Below the pieces are notes generated by a model. The model was not told the DNA's origin. It worked only from the letters and a program-made list of their open reading frames with translations, and made no database searches. Made by a program: the position numbers and the translations under genes. From Cyanophora paradoxa (Eukaryota > Glaucocystophyceae > Cyanophorales > Cyanophoraceae), in the NCBI GenBank assembly GCA_004431415.1, contig QPMI01000267.1:1-64000 (forward strand): 64,000 bases of DNA, given 5' to 3'. The first letter of the stretch is position 1. The number at the start of each line of letters is the position of its first letter. Positions 45,401 to 57,400 of this stretch are shown here, piece by piece.

Positions 45401-48400
45401 GCTTCGCGCGCATGAGCTCGCTGAGGCAGTGGCTCCGCGTGCGCTCCACCTGCGCGGCCGCTCAGGGCGGGGGAGGAGGGCGGGGGGCGGGGCGGGGCGG
45501 GCCTCGGCGAGGAGGGAGGCGCGGACGCGGGACTCGGCGGTGGCGAGCGACTCGCGGGCCGAGGCGAGCTCCCCGTTCAGCCGCTCCAGCTCCGCCGTCA
45601 GCCGCTGCACGTCCCGCGGCGGCGCAGGCCCCTGGCTCGCCCCCGCCCCGCTCCCCGCGGCCCCGCCACCGGCGCCCCCGCCGCTGCCGCTCGCCTCGAG
45701 GACCGCGATGCGGTCGTGCAGACGGAGGAGGAGTCCTTCGGCGTCCCGCAGCTTCGTCTGCGCCGCCTCCGCCTCCGCCCGCCAATGGCGCACCTCCGCC
45801 TCCTTGGCGCCGGCCTGGGCGGCGGCGACGGCGCGGCCCTCCTCCATGTCGGCCGTCCGCTTCCGCACCTCTTCCAGCTCCGCCGCCGTCTTGGCCAGCT
45901 CCGCCCGCAGCTGCTCGACGAGCTCGGCGCTCGGGGGCTCGCCCGGGGTGACGCCCTGGGCGGGCCCGAGGAGCTTCTGCTTGCGCTTCTTGCGCTCCGC
46001 CTCGAGGAGCTTCTCGGTGTCCTTGAGCTTGTTGCGGAGGAAGGCGATGGTGGAGTCGCGGCCGTCGGCGCCGGGCGCCGCCGGCGCGGGGGCCCCCGGG
46101 CCGCTGCTGCCGCGCAGCGAGGCCTCGTGGGAGCGCTCCTCGCTGGAGAGCTTCTCCCGTAGGTACGCGATCAGGGCGTCCCGCGTGTCCTCCGCCGGGC
46201 CCAGGCTCTCCCCGCCCCCCAGCCCCGCCAGAGGGCCCGGGCCCCCCAGGTACCCCGCCAGCTCCTGGCCCTGCCCTCCCGAGCCGGAGCCGGCGCCGCG
46301 GCCCGGCGCCCCCGCCGAAGACGAGGAGCCGGCGCGGGGGTTGCTGGAGGCACCACCGGGTCCGGGGAGCCAGACTGTGGCCGACGTCGAGAGCGCCACG
46401 CTCCCGCGGGCGGCGGCGGCGGCGGCGGCGGCGCCCCCGGTGGGGACGGGGAGGGAGAGGGAGGTGGCGGCCTGCGTCAGGGCGATGCCGCGGGCGGCGG
46501 CGCTGCCGGCGGGGGCGGCGCCAATGCCGCCGGGGGCCGGGAGGGAGATGGTGGCCGAGGGCGGCGCGAGCGGGATCGCCCGCGCCGCCGACGGCCTTGA
46601 TGAGGCCGGCACGGGGAGGACGATCGGCCCGCCCACGGGCCCCGTGCTCGACGGGGCGCCCAGGATGAGCCCGCCCGTCGTGCCCCCCCCGGGGGCCCCC
46701 GAGAGCGACCCGGGGTCCCCGGGGGCCGCCAAGGAGATGGAGCCTCCGGAGACGGGGAGCGGGAAGGAGGAGCCCGGGGCGGTGGCGACGCCGCGGCCCC
46801 CGGCGGACGGCGGAAGGGCGAAGCCGCCGGCGCCGCGACCCACCGACAGGGGGACCACACCCCGACCGTACCCGTACCCGGGGCCGGGCGCCGGGCTCGT
46901 CGCGAACGGGAACGGCCCCGCGCCGCGGGCCGCTCCCGAGAGGGGCACAGCGCCCGGAAGGGGCACAGGGAACCGAACGGGTACGGCGCCGGGGACAGGC
47001 CGGACGGGGACGGCACCCGGAATCGGGAACCCGCGTCCGCCGACGGGCACGGCGCCTGGCTTGGGGGCGGCGTTCTTGCCTCCCTTGGACGCCGCCTTGG
47101 CGGCCTTCCCCGAGCTCTTGCCCTCGGAAGCCTGCGGCGCGCCGGGGTTAGGCGGCAGGCGCAGGGCCGCCCGGCGCGCGGCGCACCGCGCCCTCCTTGC
47201 GCTTCTTCTTGCCCTCCTTCTGGTTGGGGCGACGGAGCTTGTCGCGGTTGGCGCGCGAGGCGAGCGGGGCCTTCCGCCGCTTCTTGGCGCCGCCTCCGGC
47301 CTCCGAGGAGCTGGAGCTGGAGCTGCTCGCCCCCTCTTCCTCGGCGGAGGAGTAGGAGGAGGCGGACGAGGAGGAGTCTGCCTTCTTCTTCTTCGACTTG
47401 CGCCGGTTCCTGGCCGCCGGCTTGGACGCGCTCGCCCCGTCGCCCGTCTTCTGGCGCTTGGCGGCAGGCTTGGAGGGCGTCGACGTGCGCTTGGACCGCA
47501 ACCTCGACGACGGGCCCGCCGGCGACTTGCCGGCAGCGCCGCCCTCCTCTCCCCCGCCTGCCCCCTCCTTCTCTGCATCCTTGCCTCCGCCCGCTTCAGC
47601 ACCCGTCCCGTCGCCGATCGGACCCGTACCGCCCGCTGCTGCGACCTCTCCATCCTCCGAAGCGTTCGGGACTTCCCGGATGTCAACACTCGGCTGCTCC
47701 GCCGCCGCTGATTCCGTGGCGCCCGAAGCTGCGCTCTCCTCCATCGCATCGGCGCCCTCGGCAGCGGCATCGCCCGCTGCACCAGCCTCCTCCGCTGCCA
47801 CAGGCTCTGCCGACGCCTTCGCTGATTCGCGCGCGTCCGTTGTCTCCTCCGTCGCATCGGCGCTCTCAGCTGCGGCATCGTCGGCGGCATCGCCCGCTGC
47901 ACCAGCCTCCTCCGCTGCCGCAGGCTCTGCCGACACCCCCGCTGATTCGCGCGCGTCCGTTGCCTCCTCCATCGCATCGGCGCCCTCAGCTGCGGCATCG
48001 TCGGCGGCATCGCCCGCTGCACCAGCCTCCTCCGCTGCCGCAGGCTCTGCCGACGCCTCCGCTGATTCGCGCGCGTCCGTTGCCTCCTCCATCGCATCGG
48101 CGCCCTCAGCTGCGGCATCGTCGGCGGCATCGCCCGCTGCACCAACCTCCTCCGCTGCCGCAGGCTCTGCCGACGCCCCCGCTGATTCGCGCGCGTCCGT
48201 TGCCTCCTCCATCGCATCGGCGCCCTCAGCTGCGGCATCGTCGGCGGCATCGCCCGCTGCACCAACCTCCTCCGCTGCCGCAGGCTCTGCCGACGCCCCC
48301 GCTGATTCGCGCGCGTCCGTTGTCTCCTCCATCGCATCGGCGCCCTCAGCTGCGGCATCGTCGGCGGCATCGCCCGCTGCACCAGCCTCCTCCGCTGCCG

Positions 48401-48930
48401 CAGGCTCTGCCGACGTCTCCGCTGATTCGCGCGCGTCCGTTGCCTCCTCCGTCGCATCGGCGCCCTCAGCTGCGGCATCGTCGGCGGCATCGCCCGCTGC
48501 ACCAGCCTCCTCCGCTGCCGCAAGCTCTGCCGACGCCCCCGCTGATTCGCGCGCGTCCGTTGTCTCCTCCACTGCATCGGCGTCTGGAACTGCATCGCCG
48601 GCGGGATCGATCACTGCACCGCTTTCCTGCGCGGCCGCAGGCTGCAGCGGACCTTCTGCAGATGCTTTCACATCCATCTCATCCGTTTCTTCCATCGCGG
48701 CGGTGTCTTCTGTGTCGTCGGCACCTTCAGTCGGATCGTCGACTGCGGTGGTCGCTGTGGTCTCCTCCGCCGCTGCCGGGGCAGGTTCCGGAGCCTCGGA
48801 GCTTTGCATATCGATCGCATCGCCCGGAACGTGTGCTGCCTGTTGAGCTGCTTCGGTTAGACTGCCGGCAGGCCCAGCGTCCGTGTCAGCGTCCAAGGGC
48901 TTCGGGGCATCCTGGGACGATCGTAAGAAG
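42472..48930 (-). CDS. Giant nuclear low-complexity protein: acidic repeats, NLS clusters, coiled coil, Tyr/Gln prion-like tail
   Basis: About 2,000 residues, family not recognised. The N-terminal part is Ala/Glu/Asp-rich, including seven 40-residue repeats (type DAADDAAAEGADAMEEATDA). Basic bipartite-NLS clusters follow (SSRLRSKRTSTPSK, RNRRKSKKKKADSSSS, KKRRKAPLASRANRDKLRR, 47500-47200). After an intron (GTGCGCC...CTAAC...CCGCAG, about 47140-47190) come PGAVPV repeats and Gly/Ser/Pro-rich sequence (47060-46200). Next is a coiled coil (VEQLRAELAKTAAELEEVRK, 45890; LTAELERLNGELASARESLA, 45580). Conserved-looking blocks are RVAAVVEVMRIISDDDLFG (45090) and LDLLEAFSGERYAPERELGP (44950). The last exon (to 42472) has Ala/Pro/Ser-rich sequence, a Gln/Met tract (43760-43640) and Tyr repeats of (S/T)QAAQ(S/T)AYSQ type (43430-43090), like FET-family prion domains, ending PYYGSTWGS. 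The start codon is not resolved; an acceptor lies near 48922. Confidence 0.6.
47735..48580 (-). repeat. 120-bp coding minisatellite, seven copies
   Basis: GCATCGCCCGCTGCACCA recurs every 120 bp (47767, 47887, 48007, 48127, 48247, 48367, 48487). The period is a multiple of three, so it adds 40 acidic residues per unit to the host protein. Copies differ by a few substitutions, mainly A/V, T/M and S/T changes. Confidence 0.95.
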
Positions 48931-49309
48931 GCAAGATGGCGAGAAAAAGCTTCGAGAAAACGCTGACAGGAGCGGGGTCCGAGTCGGAAAGCTGCCCGGG
49001 CTCCTTATCGAGGATTCCGTCAGAAGTTAGCGGATCTGCGAAGACGCTCGTTTTCAACGTCCGACTTTGAAATCTCTGATGCTATGCACTCGTACCTCCA
49101 GGCTGCTGGCCCTCCTCCGCCATCCGCGAACTCGCCCTTGGCAATTAGGATCGTCGGCTCTACTGTGTCGAGCGAAACGTCTCTATCACGTTCAGGATCC
49201 CAATTCGACGTTTTCACGCCGCTGCGGAAAACGAGGCGATCCAGGGACTAGAGCCGGGGGGAAGTGGATTCCCGGGGCTACAGGCTCACCACTGCGTTCG
49301 CCGAGAACG
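48931..49309. promoter_or_regulatory. Divergent promoter region, low-complexity protein / F-box gene
   Basis: About 380 bp with no confident coding frame, though the first short exon of the minus-strand gene may be in it. GC drops to about 55%. Confidence 0.4.
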
Positions 49310-50493
49310 ATGGCCGAGGAGCGCGAGGCGAAGCGCGCGCGCGTAGAAAGCTCGTCAGCAACGAGCGACGCACTGAACGTGGACACGAGCGACGAGCGGC
49401 TGCAGCTGATCGACCTCCCGGATGAACTTCTCCTTCGCGTTTTCTCGAGCTGCAGCGCCAACGCAAGCCGCTGTGCTCTCGCGAGGACGTGCAAGAGGCT
49501 GCACCAGCTGTCGAACTTGCCGGAAGCCGGGTGGCGCTATTTGCCGCTGCGCGTCAGCGTCGGGTGCTCTGCCGAGGACGCGTCGACAGCGAAGGCCGAA
49601 TCTGTCCTCGGCGAGAGATTTGAGGGCCGCTTCATGTGCGCGATGCATTTTCTACCGGCTTGTGCGATGTGCAGCCAGCGTACGCACGCACAGGAGCGGG
49701 ACGGAAGCGATCGAGTTTGCCTCCGAGCGGCGCTTCGGCCGCGTCACCACTCTTCGTTTCGTTTTCGCGCGGCGGCGGCCGCGGTCTACATCCGTGCAGG
49801 ATTGCGAGGAGGAGCTGGCTGTTCTCGACAGGTGAGGACGCGAGCGAAGACCTCGAGGAGCTATAGCTAGCGCTAGGCGGCGGCCCGAGTCGCCCGGGGG
49901 CGGCGCAGAGTGCTTGCGGGCGCCTCCTTCGCGGGCGTCGTCACGGACCTCTACCTGTACGTCTACAAGCCCGTGCTCTGCGAGGACGACGCCGGGGAGG
50001 GCGGCGGGGCGGGGGGGCAGGGCTTCTCGGCGATGCGGGAGGTGGAGCCGGGGGCGGACGAGGCAGAGGTTATCGCCCGGCGCCTCCCCAGCCTCCGCTC
50101 CGTGTTCTGCACCGAGGTGCCACCCCGCCCCGCCACCGCCCCCTGCGCACACTGCCGGCCCGAGGCGGCGCACAGGGCGGCCTGCGGACCTTCACGGGGC
50201 TCGCGCTGGGGGGCCTGCGGGGCCTGGAGCAGCTGCTGACGGCGCGCCACCTGCGCTCCTGGCACCTCCTCCTCGCCCTCTTCCCCCGCCTCCACCGCCT
50301 CTCCAACTGCGTCCTCTCGGGGGGCGCCGCCCCCCGCCCCCCGCGCCCCGCGCCCCGCCGACGGGCGCCCGCAGGAACGAGGGCCTCCGCCTCCTCGCCG
50401 CCCCCGACGCGGCGCGGCGCGGGCACGCCGCGGCGCGCCGCCTCTTCTTCGAACCGGCCGTTCTCTTCGCCCTCGGCCCGACCTCGCCGCCCG

Positions 50494-50525
<32 letters not shown>

Positions 50526-51470
50526 CGGATCGCGGGGCGGCGCGGCCGCCCCTGGAGGTGGCCGGTCTGACCCTCGTAGGCCTCGACCTGCGCCTCCCCG
50601 GCGCCCTTGACGCCCTCGTCCCTCTCCTCGCCCGCGGCGTGCGCCCCCCGCCCCCGCCTATCCCCCGGCGCGGCCCCTGAGCCGCCTCCGCCAGGCGCGC
50701 TTCGTGACCCTCAAGGGGGCCTCGGGGGTGGCGGCCCTGCTGCGCGCCCTCGCCGCCCTGCCCCCGTCCCGCCCCTTCCTCGCCGCCGCCGCCGCGTGCC
50801 CCTCGGACTCGCCGGCGCCAGCGGTCGCTGCGACGACGGGCGGCTTCCACTTCGCGTTTGACGGCTGCGAATGGGGCACGCAGGAGGCGCGCCCCGCCGC
50901 CGGCCGCCTCCCAGCTCCCCTCACGCGCCCTCCCCGCAGCTCGCGGGCCTGGCGTCGCTCGGCGGGCGGGTGGAGAGCCTGCGCGTCGAGGGCCGCCCGC
51001 CGAGCAGCGCCGCGCCCCCGGCGGCTGCCCTGCTCGAGGCGGCGGCGGCGCTCGCGGCCCTCCGCCACCTCGAGCTCGCTTCGTGCCCGGGCGCCGTCCC
51101 CCTGGAGGCGACGCGGCGCCTCCTCGCCGCCTGCCCCCTCCTCGCCTCCCTCTCCCTCGCCAGGTGCCCGCCCCTGCCGGCGGCCCCGGCAGGCCTGCCC
51201 CTGAGAGGGCGCCAGGTGCGCCGCGCTGGAGGCCGGCGTGCTGGAGGCCCTCGAGGGGCGCCGGGAGGCGGCGGGGCGCGATGGGCGCCCCTTCGCCTTC
51301 GAGGCGCCCCCGAGGCCCCCGAGGCGGAGGGCGGTCCCGGAGCCTGCCCAGCCCTCTGACGACGAGTCCCCCCCCCCCCCCCCCCCTCCGAGCGCTCCGA
51401 GCTCTGCCGCGCCTGTTTGCGTCTTCTGCAGCGAAGAAGTGCGGTCGAAGAACAGGCGCGGCTCTGGGTC
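49310..51470 (+). CDS. F-box protein with degenerate LRR region
   Basis: The ATG at 49310 begins MAEEREAKRARVESSSATSD. An F-box follows: LIDLPDELLLRVFSSCSANA, then RCALARTCKRLHQLSNLPEA, at about residues 34-75, the SKP1-binding motif of SCF ubiquitin ligases. Downstream exons hold LRR-like strands: FAGVVTDLYLYVYKPVLCED (49930), LPSLRSVFCTEV (50085), LRTFTGLALGGLRGLEQLLT (50180), LLLALFPRLHRLSNCVL (50270), LEVAGLTLVGLDLRLPGALD (50555), LRQARFVTLKGASGVAALLR (50690) and LRHLELASCPGAVPLEATRR (51060). Introns are short with CTGAC/CTCAC branches. The 3' end is uncertain: the last clear exon is ALEAGVLEALEGRREAAGRD (51225) and the stop must lie close to, or overlap, the convergent focadhesin-like stop at 51475. 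The ubiquitin-ligase role is by family inference. Confidence 0.65.
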
Positions 51471-51474
51471 TGCC

Positions 51475-54400
51475 TCAGGGCGCGGGGAAGCAGGCAGCGT
51501 CGAAGGCGGCGCTGAGCTGCGGCCAGGCGGCGTCCGAGGCGAGGGACGGGGCGAGCCCCGCCGCCCGCATCCCCTCCGCCGTCGCCACGAGGAGCGCACG
51601 GGCCGCCCGCCCGAGCCGCCGCCCCGACGCGAGCGTCACGAGTCGCACTGCGAGGCCGTCCGCCGCCGCCCGCGCCGCGGCAACCGCCGCGGGTCTGCTC
51701 CGCCGGCGGGTCGGGCAGAGGGCGAGAAAGAGGGCGGGGAGGGTGGCGGGAGGGCGCGGGCAGCGGAGCAAGCGGCGAGCTCCGGGGCGGGGCACCCGAG
51801 GAGGGCGCCCTCGCCGGGGTCCTCCGCCACCAGCGAGGGGCCGGCGGCGAGCGCCGCCCCGCCCTCGCCCTCGCCCTCGCCCGCGCCCTCGGCGGGTCGG
51901 CGCGGGGCCGGGGGCGCGGGCGGCCCAGGCGCGGGCGGCGTGGGCGAGGTAGCGGAGGAGGCCGTCGGGGCGCTCGGCGAGGGCCGCGAGGTCGAGCGTG
52001 TCACACGCCCACGCCGCCACCCGCCCCGCCCCGCCGCCTCCTCCCCGCGCCCCACCCCGCCAGCGCCCCAAGCGGCCGCGCCAGCGCCGGCGCCAGCGCC
52101 GCCCCCGCCTCCGACTCGCCGCACAGCTGCCGCCAGCGCGCGGCGGCGGCGGCGAGGGGCGTGCGGGGAGGGGCCGCCCCGCGGAGGCGAGGTGCGCGGC
52201 GAGGAGGGCGCCCTTGGCCCGCAGCACCGCCGGGGGCCGCGGAGGGCGGCGGCGACGGCGGCGGCGGCGGCGTCGCCGCCGCCGGCGTGGAGGGCGCAGG
52301 CGGCGGGGTCGCCGGCGAGGAGCGCCGCCCCCGCCTCGGGCTCCGCCAGCGCCGCCGCCTCCGCCAGCGCCCAGAAGGCCGCCTCCGCCTCCCCCGAGGG
52401 AAGAGCGCCCCGGCGGCCGGCGCGCAGCAGGGGCCGGGGCGGGGGCGGGCACGGGCCCGGTCGAGCGCAAGGGCGAGCGCGCGGTGGAGCTCGGCCCGGA
52501 CGGTGGCGTGCAGCGGGGGCGACGGGAGCGCCAGCGCCTCCGCCAGGGCCTCCGCAAAGGGGCGCCAGAGGGCCCCGGGGCGCGCTGCGGGCGGCGGCGG
52601 CGGGGGCGCAGGCGTCGAGGAGGTCGGCGGCGAGCTTGCGGGCGCGCCCCGAGGAGAAGAGGGCGAGCAGCCGCGGCATCGCCCGCACGAGCGCCTCCCG
52701 CACCTGCCCCCGCCCCCGTCAGCGTGCGTCCCACCCCGCCGCCCCGCCCCCGCCCCGCGCGCCTCGGGCTCGAGGGAGGGCCAGCGGGCCGGCTCGGCGA
52801 GCTCCGAGAGGAGCGCCGCGGCGCGGGCGACGGCCGCCGGGGAGCCCGGGGCCGGGCACGTGGCGCGCCCCACGAGCAGGAGCACGGCGGCGGCGCGCCC
52901 GCGGGGCCCGGCGCCGCTCTTGAGGGCGCGCTGCACGAGCGGCGTGTAGTCGAGGGGCGGGAGCGAGGCGGCGTGCCGCGCCAGCACCCGCAGCGCCCCC
53001 GCCAGCGCCTCTGCCGCCCCGCCGTCGGCCGCGGCGGCGGGGCGGGCCGGGGCGGAGGCGCGGGGCGGACCTGGGGCCGGGGCGGCGGCGCCGGGGCCGC
53101 CCTCGACGAGCTCGAGGAGGCAGCGGACGACGCCTTGCCGCACGTTCGGCAGCGTCAGCGCCGCCCGCTCCCCGCCACCTGCGCCCGCCGCCGCCGCCGC
53201 CGCTGTGCCCGCCGTGAGGAAAAGCCTCGAGAGGGTGGGGAGGAGGGGCAGGCCGTTCGCACCGCTGAGGAGGCCGGCGCCGTCGCCGGCGGCTGCGGCT
53301 GCGGCGGCGGCGTGGCGGGCGGCGAGGCCGGCGACCGCGCCGAGGGCCATGGCGGCGAGGCGCCGGAGCTGCGACCGGCGGCTCGCAGGGCGGGGCGGGC
53401 GGGGCGGGGCGGGCGCACCTTGGAGTCGGCGTCGGCGTCGAGGACAGCCTCGAGGGCCTCCATCGCTTCCCGGCCGCCCCGCCGCCCCCGCCTCCGCCAG
53501 CGCCCGCGGCAGCTCCCGCACCCGCCGCGCTGCCGCAGCTGCCGCCGGCACCGCCGCCCCGAACGCCGCGCCGGGAGTCCCGCCGCGGGGGCCGCCACGA
53601 GGTCCGCCCCGAGGGCGTGCCCAATCGCTGCGCGTCGTTAGCAGAGAAGGCCGGAGAGGGTGAGCGGCTGGAGCATACCGAGAACGGCGGCGGCTCGGGC
53701 GGCCGGCGGGCGCTTCGCCGCGGCCGGCACCACGGCCGCCCATCGCTCCAGGAGGGCGCGAGGGGCGTCGGGGCCGCCGGGGGCTGCCGGCCCGTACCCC
53801 TCCCGATCAAGCATCCGCAGCTGCGCGCCGGCGGGAGCTTGAGCGGCCGCGAGGGATCACAAAGGAGGGAGGGGCACCGCGGTGGCGAGGGCGGCGGGGC
53901 TGGCCCAGGCGAGGGGCCCGGATGCGTCGGAGGAGCCGGCGAGGGCGCGCTCGGCGTGGGCGCGCAGGGGCGCGAGGGCCGCCGCGACGCCCTCCGCGGA
54001 GAGCAGGTCGAGGGCGAAGCAGCGGGCGAGGAGGGGCGGGAGGGCGGCGCAGGCCCCCGCCGCTCGCCCCTCCACCGCCGAGTCCACCGCCTCCGCCGCC
54101 GCCGCCACGAGGCCCCGCAGCAGCCTGCGCCCCGCGCCCCGCCCGTTGGCGAGGGCGCGCCGAGCAGCGCGCGGCGCTCGGGGCGGGCCCTTGCATGCCG
54201 GCGGCCGCCGCGTAGGAAGCGGCACCGCCGAGGGCGGCGAGGGCGCCGCCCTCGTCCCACCCGGCACCGTCCGCCGCGCGCGGCGGCGGCTGCGCCGCAG
54301 GCTCTCCGCCGACTTCGCCCTGCGCGCGGCGTCGCGGGCGGCGGGGCGAGGCAAGGCTGGGGACGGCGGGCCTGCAGGGAGGGCGGGAGGCGGGCGGCGG

Positions 54401-57400
54401 CCAGGAGGGCCCGGAGGGCGTCGGTGGCGAGCTCGCGGCGGGCGCCGCGGCCGCCCTGCGCGGGACTGGAGTCAGCTGCGGCGGGACGGCCGAGGGCGGG
54501 GGGCTCGCTCGGGCTCGTGGGCGGCGGGGGCCCTCGGGGCCGTCCGCCTCCTCCTCGTGCGCGGCGAGGCCCTCCAGCACGCAGCCTGCGCCGCGTCGGC
54601 GCTGCCCCGGCCCCGCAGGCGCAGCGGCCCCGCAGGCGCCGCGCACCCAGCCCGAGGGCGGCCCCGCAGCGGCCCCACTCCCCAACCGCTGCGCCGCCTG
54701 TCACGTGCACGGCGCGCTGCGGGGCGGCGCGGGCGGCGGGCGACGCACAGGGGCTGGCGAGGGCGTCGGCGAGGGCGGCGAGGGCAGCTTGCCGCCGCGC
54801 CGTCTCCAGTGGGGGCAGCGACGCTGCGCGCGGGCGGCTCGGGCGCTGCGCCGCGCGGCGGGCCCGCAAGCACGCCGCACCCGCTGCGAATCCAAGGCCG
54901 GCGGCGGCGCCGAAGGCGAGCCAGTCGGCGCCCTCCTGGGAGGAGTTGAAGGGCGGGCGGGCGAGGGGCGGGGGCGGGGCGGACGTGGCGGGCGGCGAGG
55001 GCGGGGAGGAGGGCGTCCACGGCCGCCTCGATCACGGCGTGCGCCGCCGCCGCCTCCACCGGCACCGCCGCCCCCTGGTGCGCCCTGCCAGCCCCGCTCG
55101 GCCCCTCTCCTCGTTGGCGCGGCGAGGAGCCGGCGCGCACCGAATGGCGTCGTCGACGGCGGCGGCGAGGGTGCCGACGGCGAGGGCGGCGTTGAGGGCT
55201 GCCGCGGGGCCCCCCGGCGGCTCGGCGAGCGCCTGCGCGTTCGTCAGAGGCGCCGGGCCGCGCTGGAGGGCCGCGCGGGCCGGCAGCAGGCTCTCGAGAA
55301 GGGAGCAGGCCGCCTCGTGCAGCGCCGGCCAGCGCCCGCCGGCCTCCCCCTGCGCCGCACCTCGTCCCCGCGCGCGGGGCGAGGGCCGGGCGGCGCACCT
55401 TCGCAGACAAGAGCGGGCTCCCCGCGAACTCGACGGGGGCCTGCGCCAGCAGGCACTCCCTGCGCGCGCCGGCGCCGAGGGGCCTCAGCGGAAGACCGGA
55501 GAAGGGGGCGGGGACGCTCGGACCGCATGAAGGCGCGCCAGGCCGGGGGCGCGGCGAATCGAGCGAGCCAGTCGGAGGCCGGCGGCTCTTGCAGCGCGTC
55601 CGTGAGCCGCCGGCGCGCCGCCCGCGCCGCCTCCTGCGCCGCCTCCTCCCTCTCGCGCCGCTGCCGCTTCTCCCCCGCCGTGCGCGCCGCCTCCGGCCGC
55701 GCCAGCGGGGCCCCCGGCGGGCAGTGCAGCGCCCCGAGGGCCGCGCCGGCGCGCACCAACGGAGGAAGGGGCGCCCCGCCGGCGGCGGCCGCGTCGGCGG
55801 CGGCGCGGACGCGCGCGGCGGCGGCGGCGGAGGCGCGGGCGGCGGCAGGGAGGAGGGCGTCGTGCGCCTCGGCGGCGGGGCGCGCGGCGGGGCCGGCCGC
55901 CTCCCGCCCCCCCTTGGAATCGCCCCCGCGCGGCTTGAGGGCGGTCCACTGGGCGACGCCGCGGCGCTGGAGCTCGGGGCCGGCGGCGGCCGAGAGGAGC
56001 GCCTCGCAGGCGTCGAGGGCGGGGCCGGCGCCGCGCGCTCCCTCGCGCCGCAGCAGCTCCGCGTATCGCGCGTAGTCCGGCTGCGGCGCCTCAGGCGGGG
56101 CGGGGCCGGCGGGGCGGGGGCGGCGGCGCGCGCCTCGACCTCGGGCTCCTCCTCCTCCCCCTCCCCGGCCTCGCCGGCCGCCTTCGCCGCCTCCCCGCCC
56201 CCCTCCTCCTCCTCCTCCTCTGCCTCCTCGAGGGTGCCGGCCTCGAGGGCAGCCACGAGCTCCGGAGTGAAGGCCGCCTGCGGGGAGCCTCGGCGTGGTG
56301 CGGCCCCGGCGGGGCGGCGGCCGCACCAGAGCCTCGTAGGCCGCCGCCCGCACGCCCTCGGGGCCTCCTCCGAGCGCGCCGCCGCCCAGAGCCGCCGCAG
56401 CACGCCGGCCGCCTGCGGGGCGCTCAGCGGGGCGGGGCGCGGGGGCGGGGCGGGGCGGGGGCGCCTGGGCGGGGCTGGAGGCGGCGTCGGCGGCGGCGTG
56501 GCCGAGGAGGGCGAGGAGGGCGCGCTCGGGAGCGGGTGGAGCGGGGCGGGCTCGCCCTCGAGGCGCAGGAGGCGGCGCGAGACGAGGACGCGGAGGACGG
56601 TGTAGAAGTCCAGCGCGTCCGCCCCGCACAGCGCGTCCAGCGCCTCCAGCGCCCCCGCAGCCGCCGCCGGGTTCCCCTCCCGCAGCGCCAGCGCCCCCTG
56701 CCGGCCGCCTCGCCGGGGCGCTGGTGGGGCGGGCGGAGCGGGCGGCGGGCGTGGGCGCGCCTGGATGAGGTGGAGGGCGTCGAGGGCACGGCGGGGTCGG
56801 CAGCGGGCGACCTCGCGCAGCGCCCCGCACACCGCCAGCTGCAGCTCCCGGTCCCCCGGCGACCCCGCCTCCGCCTCCTTCGCCGCCCCCGCCAGCGCCT
56901 CCAGCAGCTGCCCCCCGTCAGGCCCCGCCCCGCGCGGCGGGCGGCGGGCCGCGGGCCTTGGGGAAGAAGCGGTCGGTCCTGCGCCAGAGGTCGAGGTAGA
57001 GGGTGAGGGCGGCGGGGCGCGCCGCCTTGACGGCGAGCAGCGGCTGGAGGGCGCGGATGACGGGCGTGAGCGCGGCCGGAGGCGACGCCGCGCTGACGAG
57101 GTGCGGGAGGCAGCGGAGGACGCCGAGCTGCTCTGCCGCCGGCACCCGGTTCGCCGCGTGCAGCAGCACCGGCAGCGCCGCCGGCCCCAGCGCGGCGCCC
57201 GTGGCGGGGCCGAAGGCGCGGGCTCGGACAGCGGCGCTGGGGTGGAAGGCGAGGGCGGCGAGGGCGGCGCGGTCGGGCGGGGCCAGCCGGCGGGCGGCGG
57301 CGGCCTCGGCGAGCCCGTCAAGCCAGCGGAGGGTCGCCGGCGGCGCCTCGGCCCCCCTGCAAAGGCCGCCGCCAGCGCCGCCCGCAGCGCCGCCAGCTCG

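Noticed and set aside
41843-48595. A 2,250-codon uninterrupted minus-strand frame over the low-complexity gene
   Set aside because: High GC removes stop codons. In the minisatellite it gives Arg/Gln-rich text in a frame different from the acidic one that leads into the NLS region. The real protein changes frame at introns with GTGCG and GCAG borders.
47398-49030. Long plus-strand frames through the 120-bp repeat
   Set aside because: A repeat of length divisible by three with no stop gives open frames on all sides. The plus-strand text is Pro/Arg or Ala/Ser low complexity without start context.
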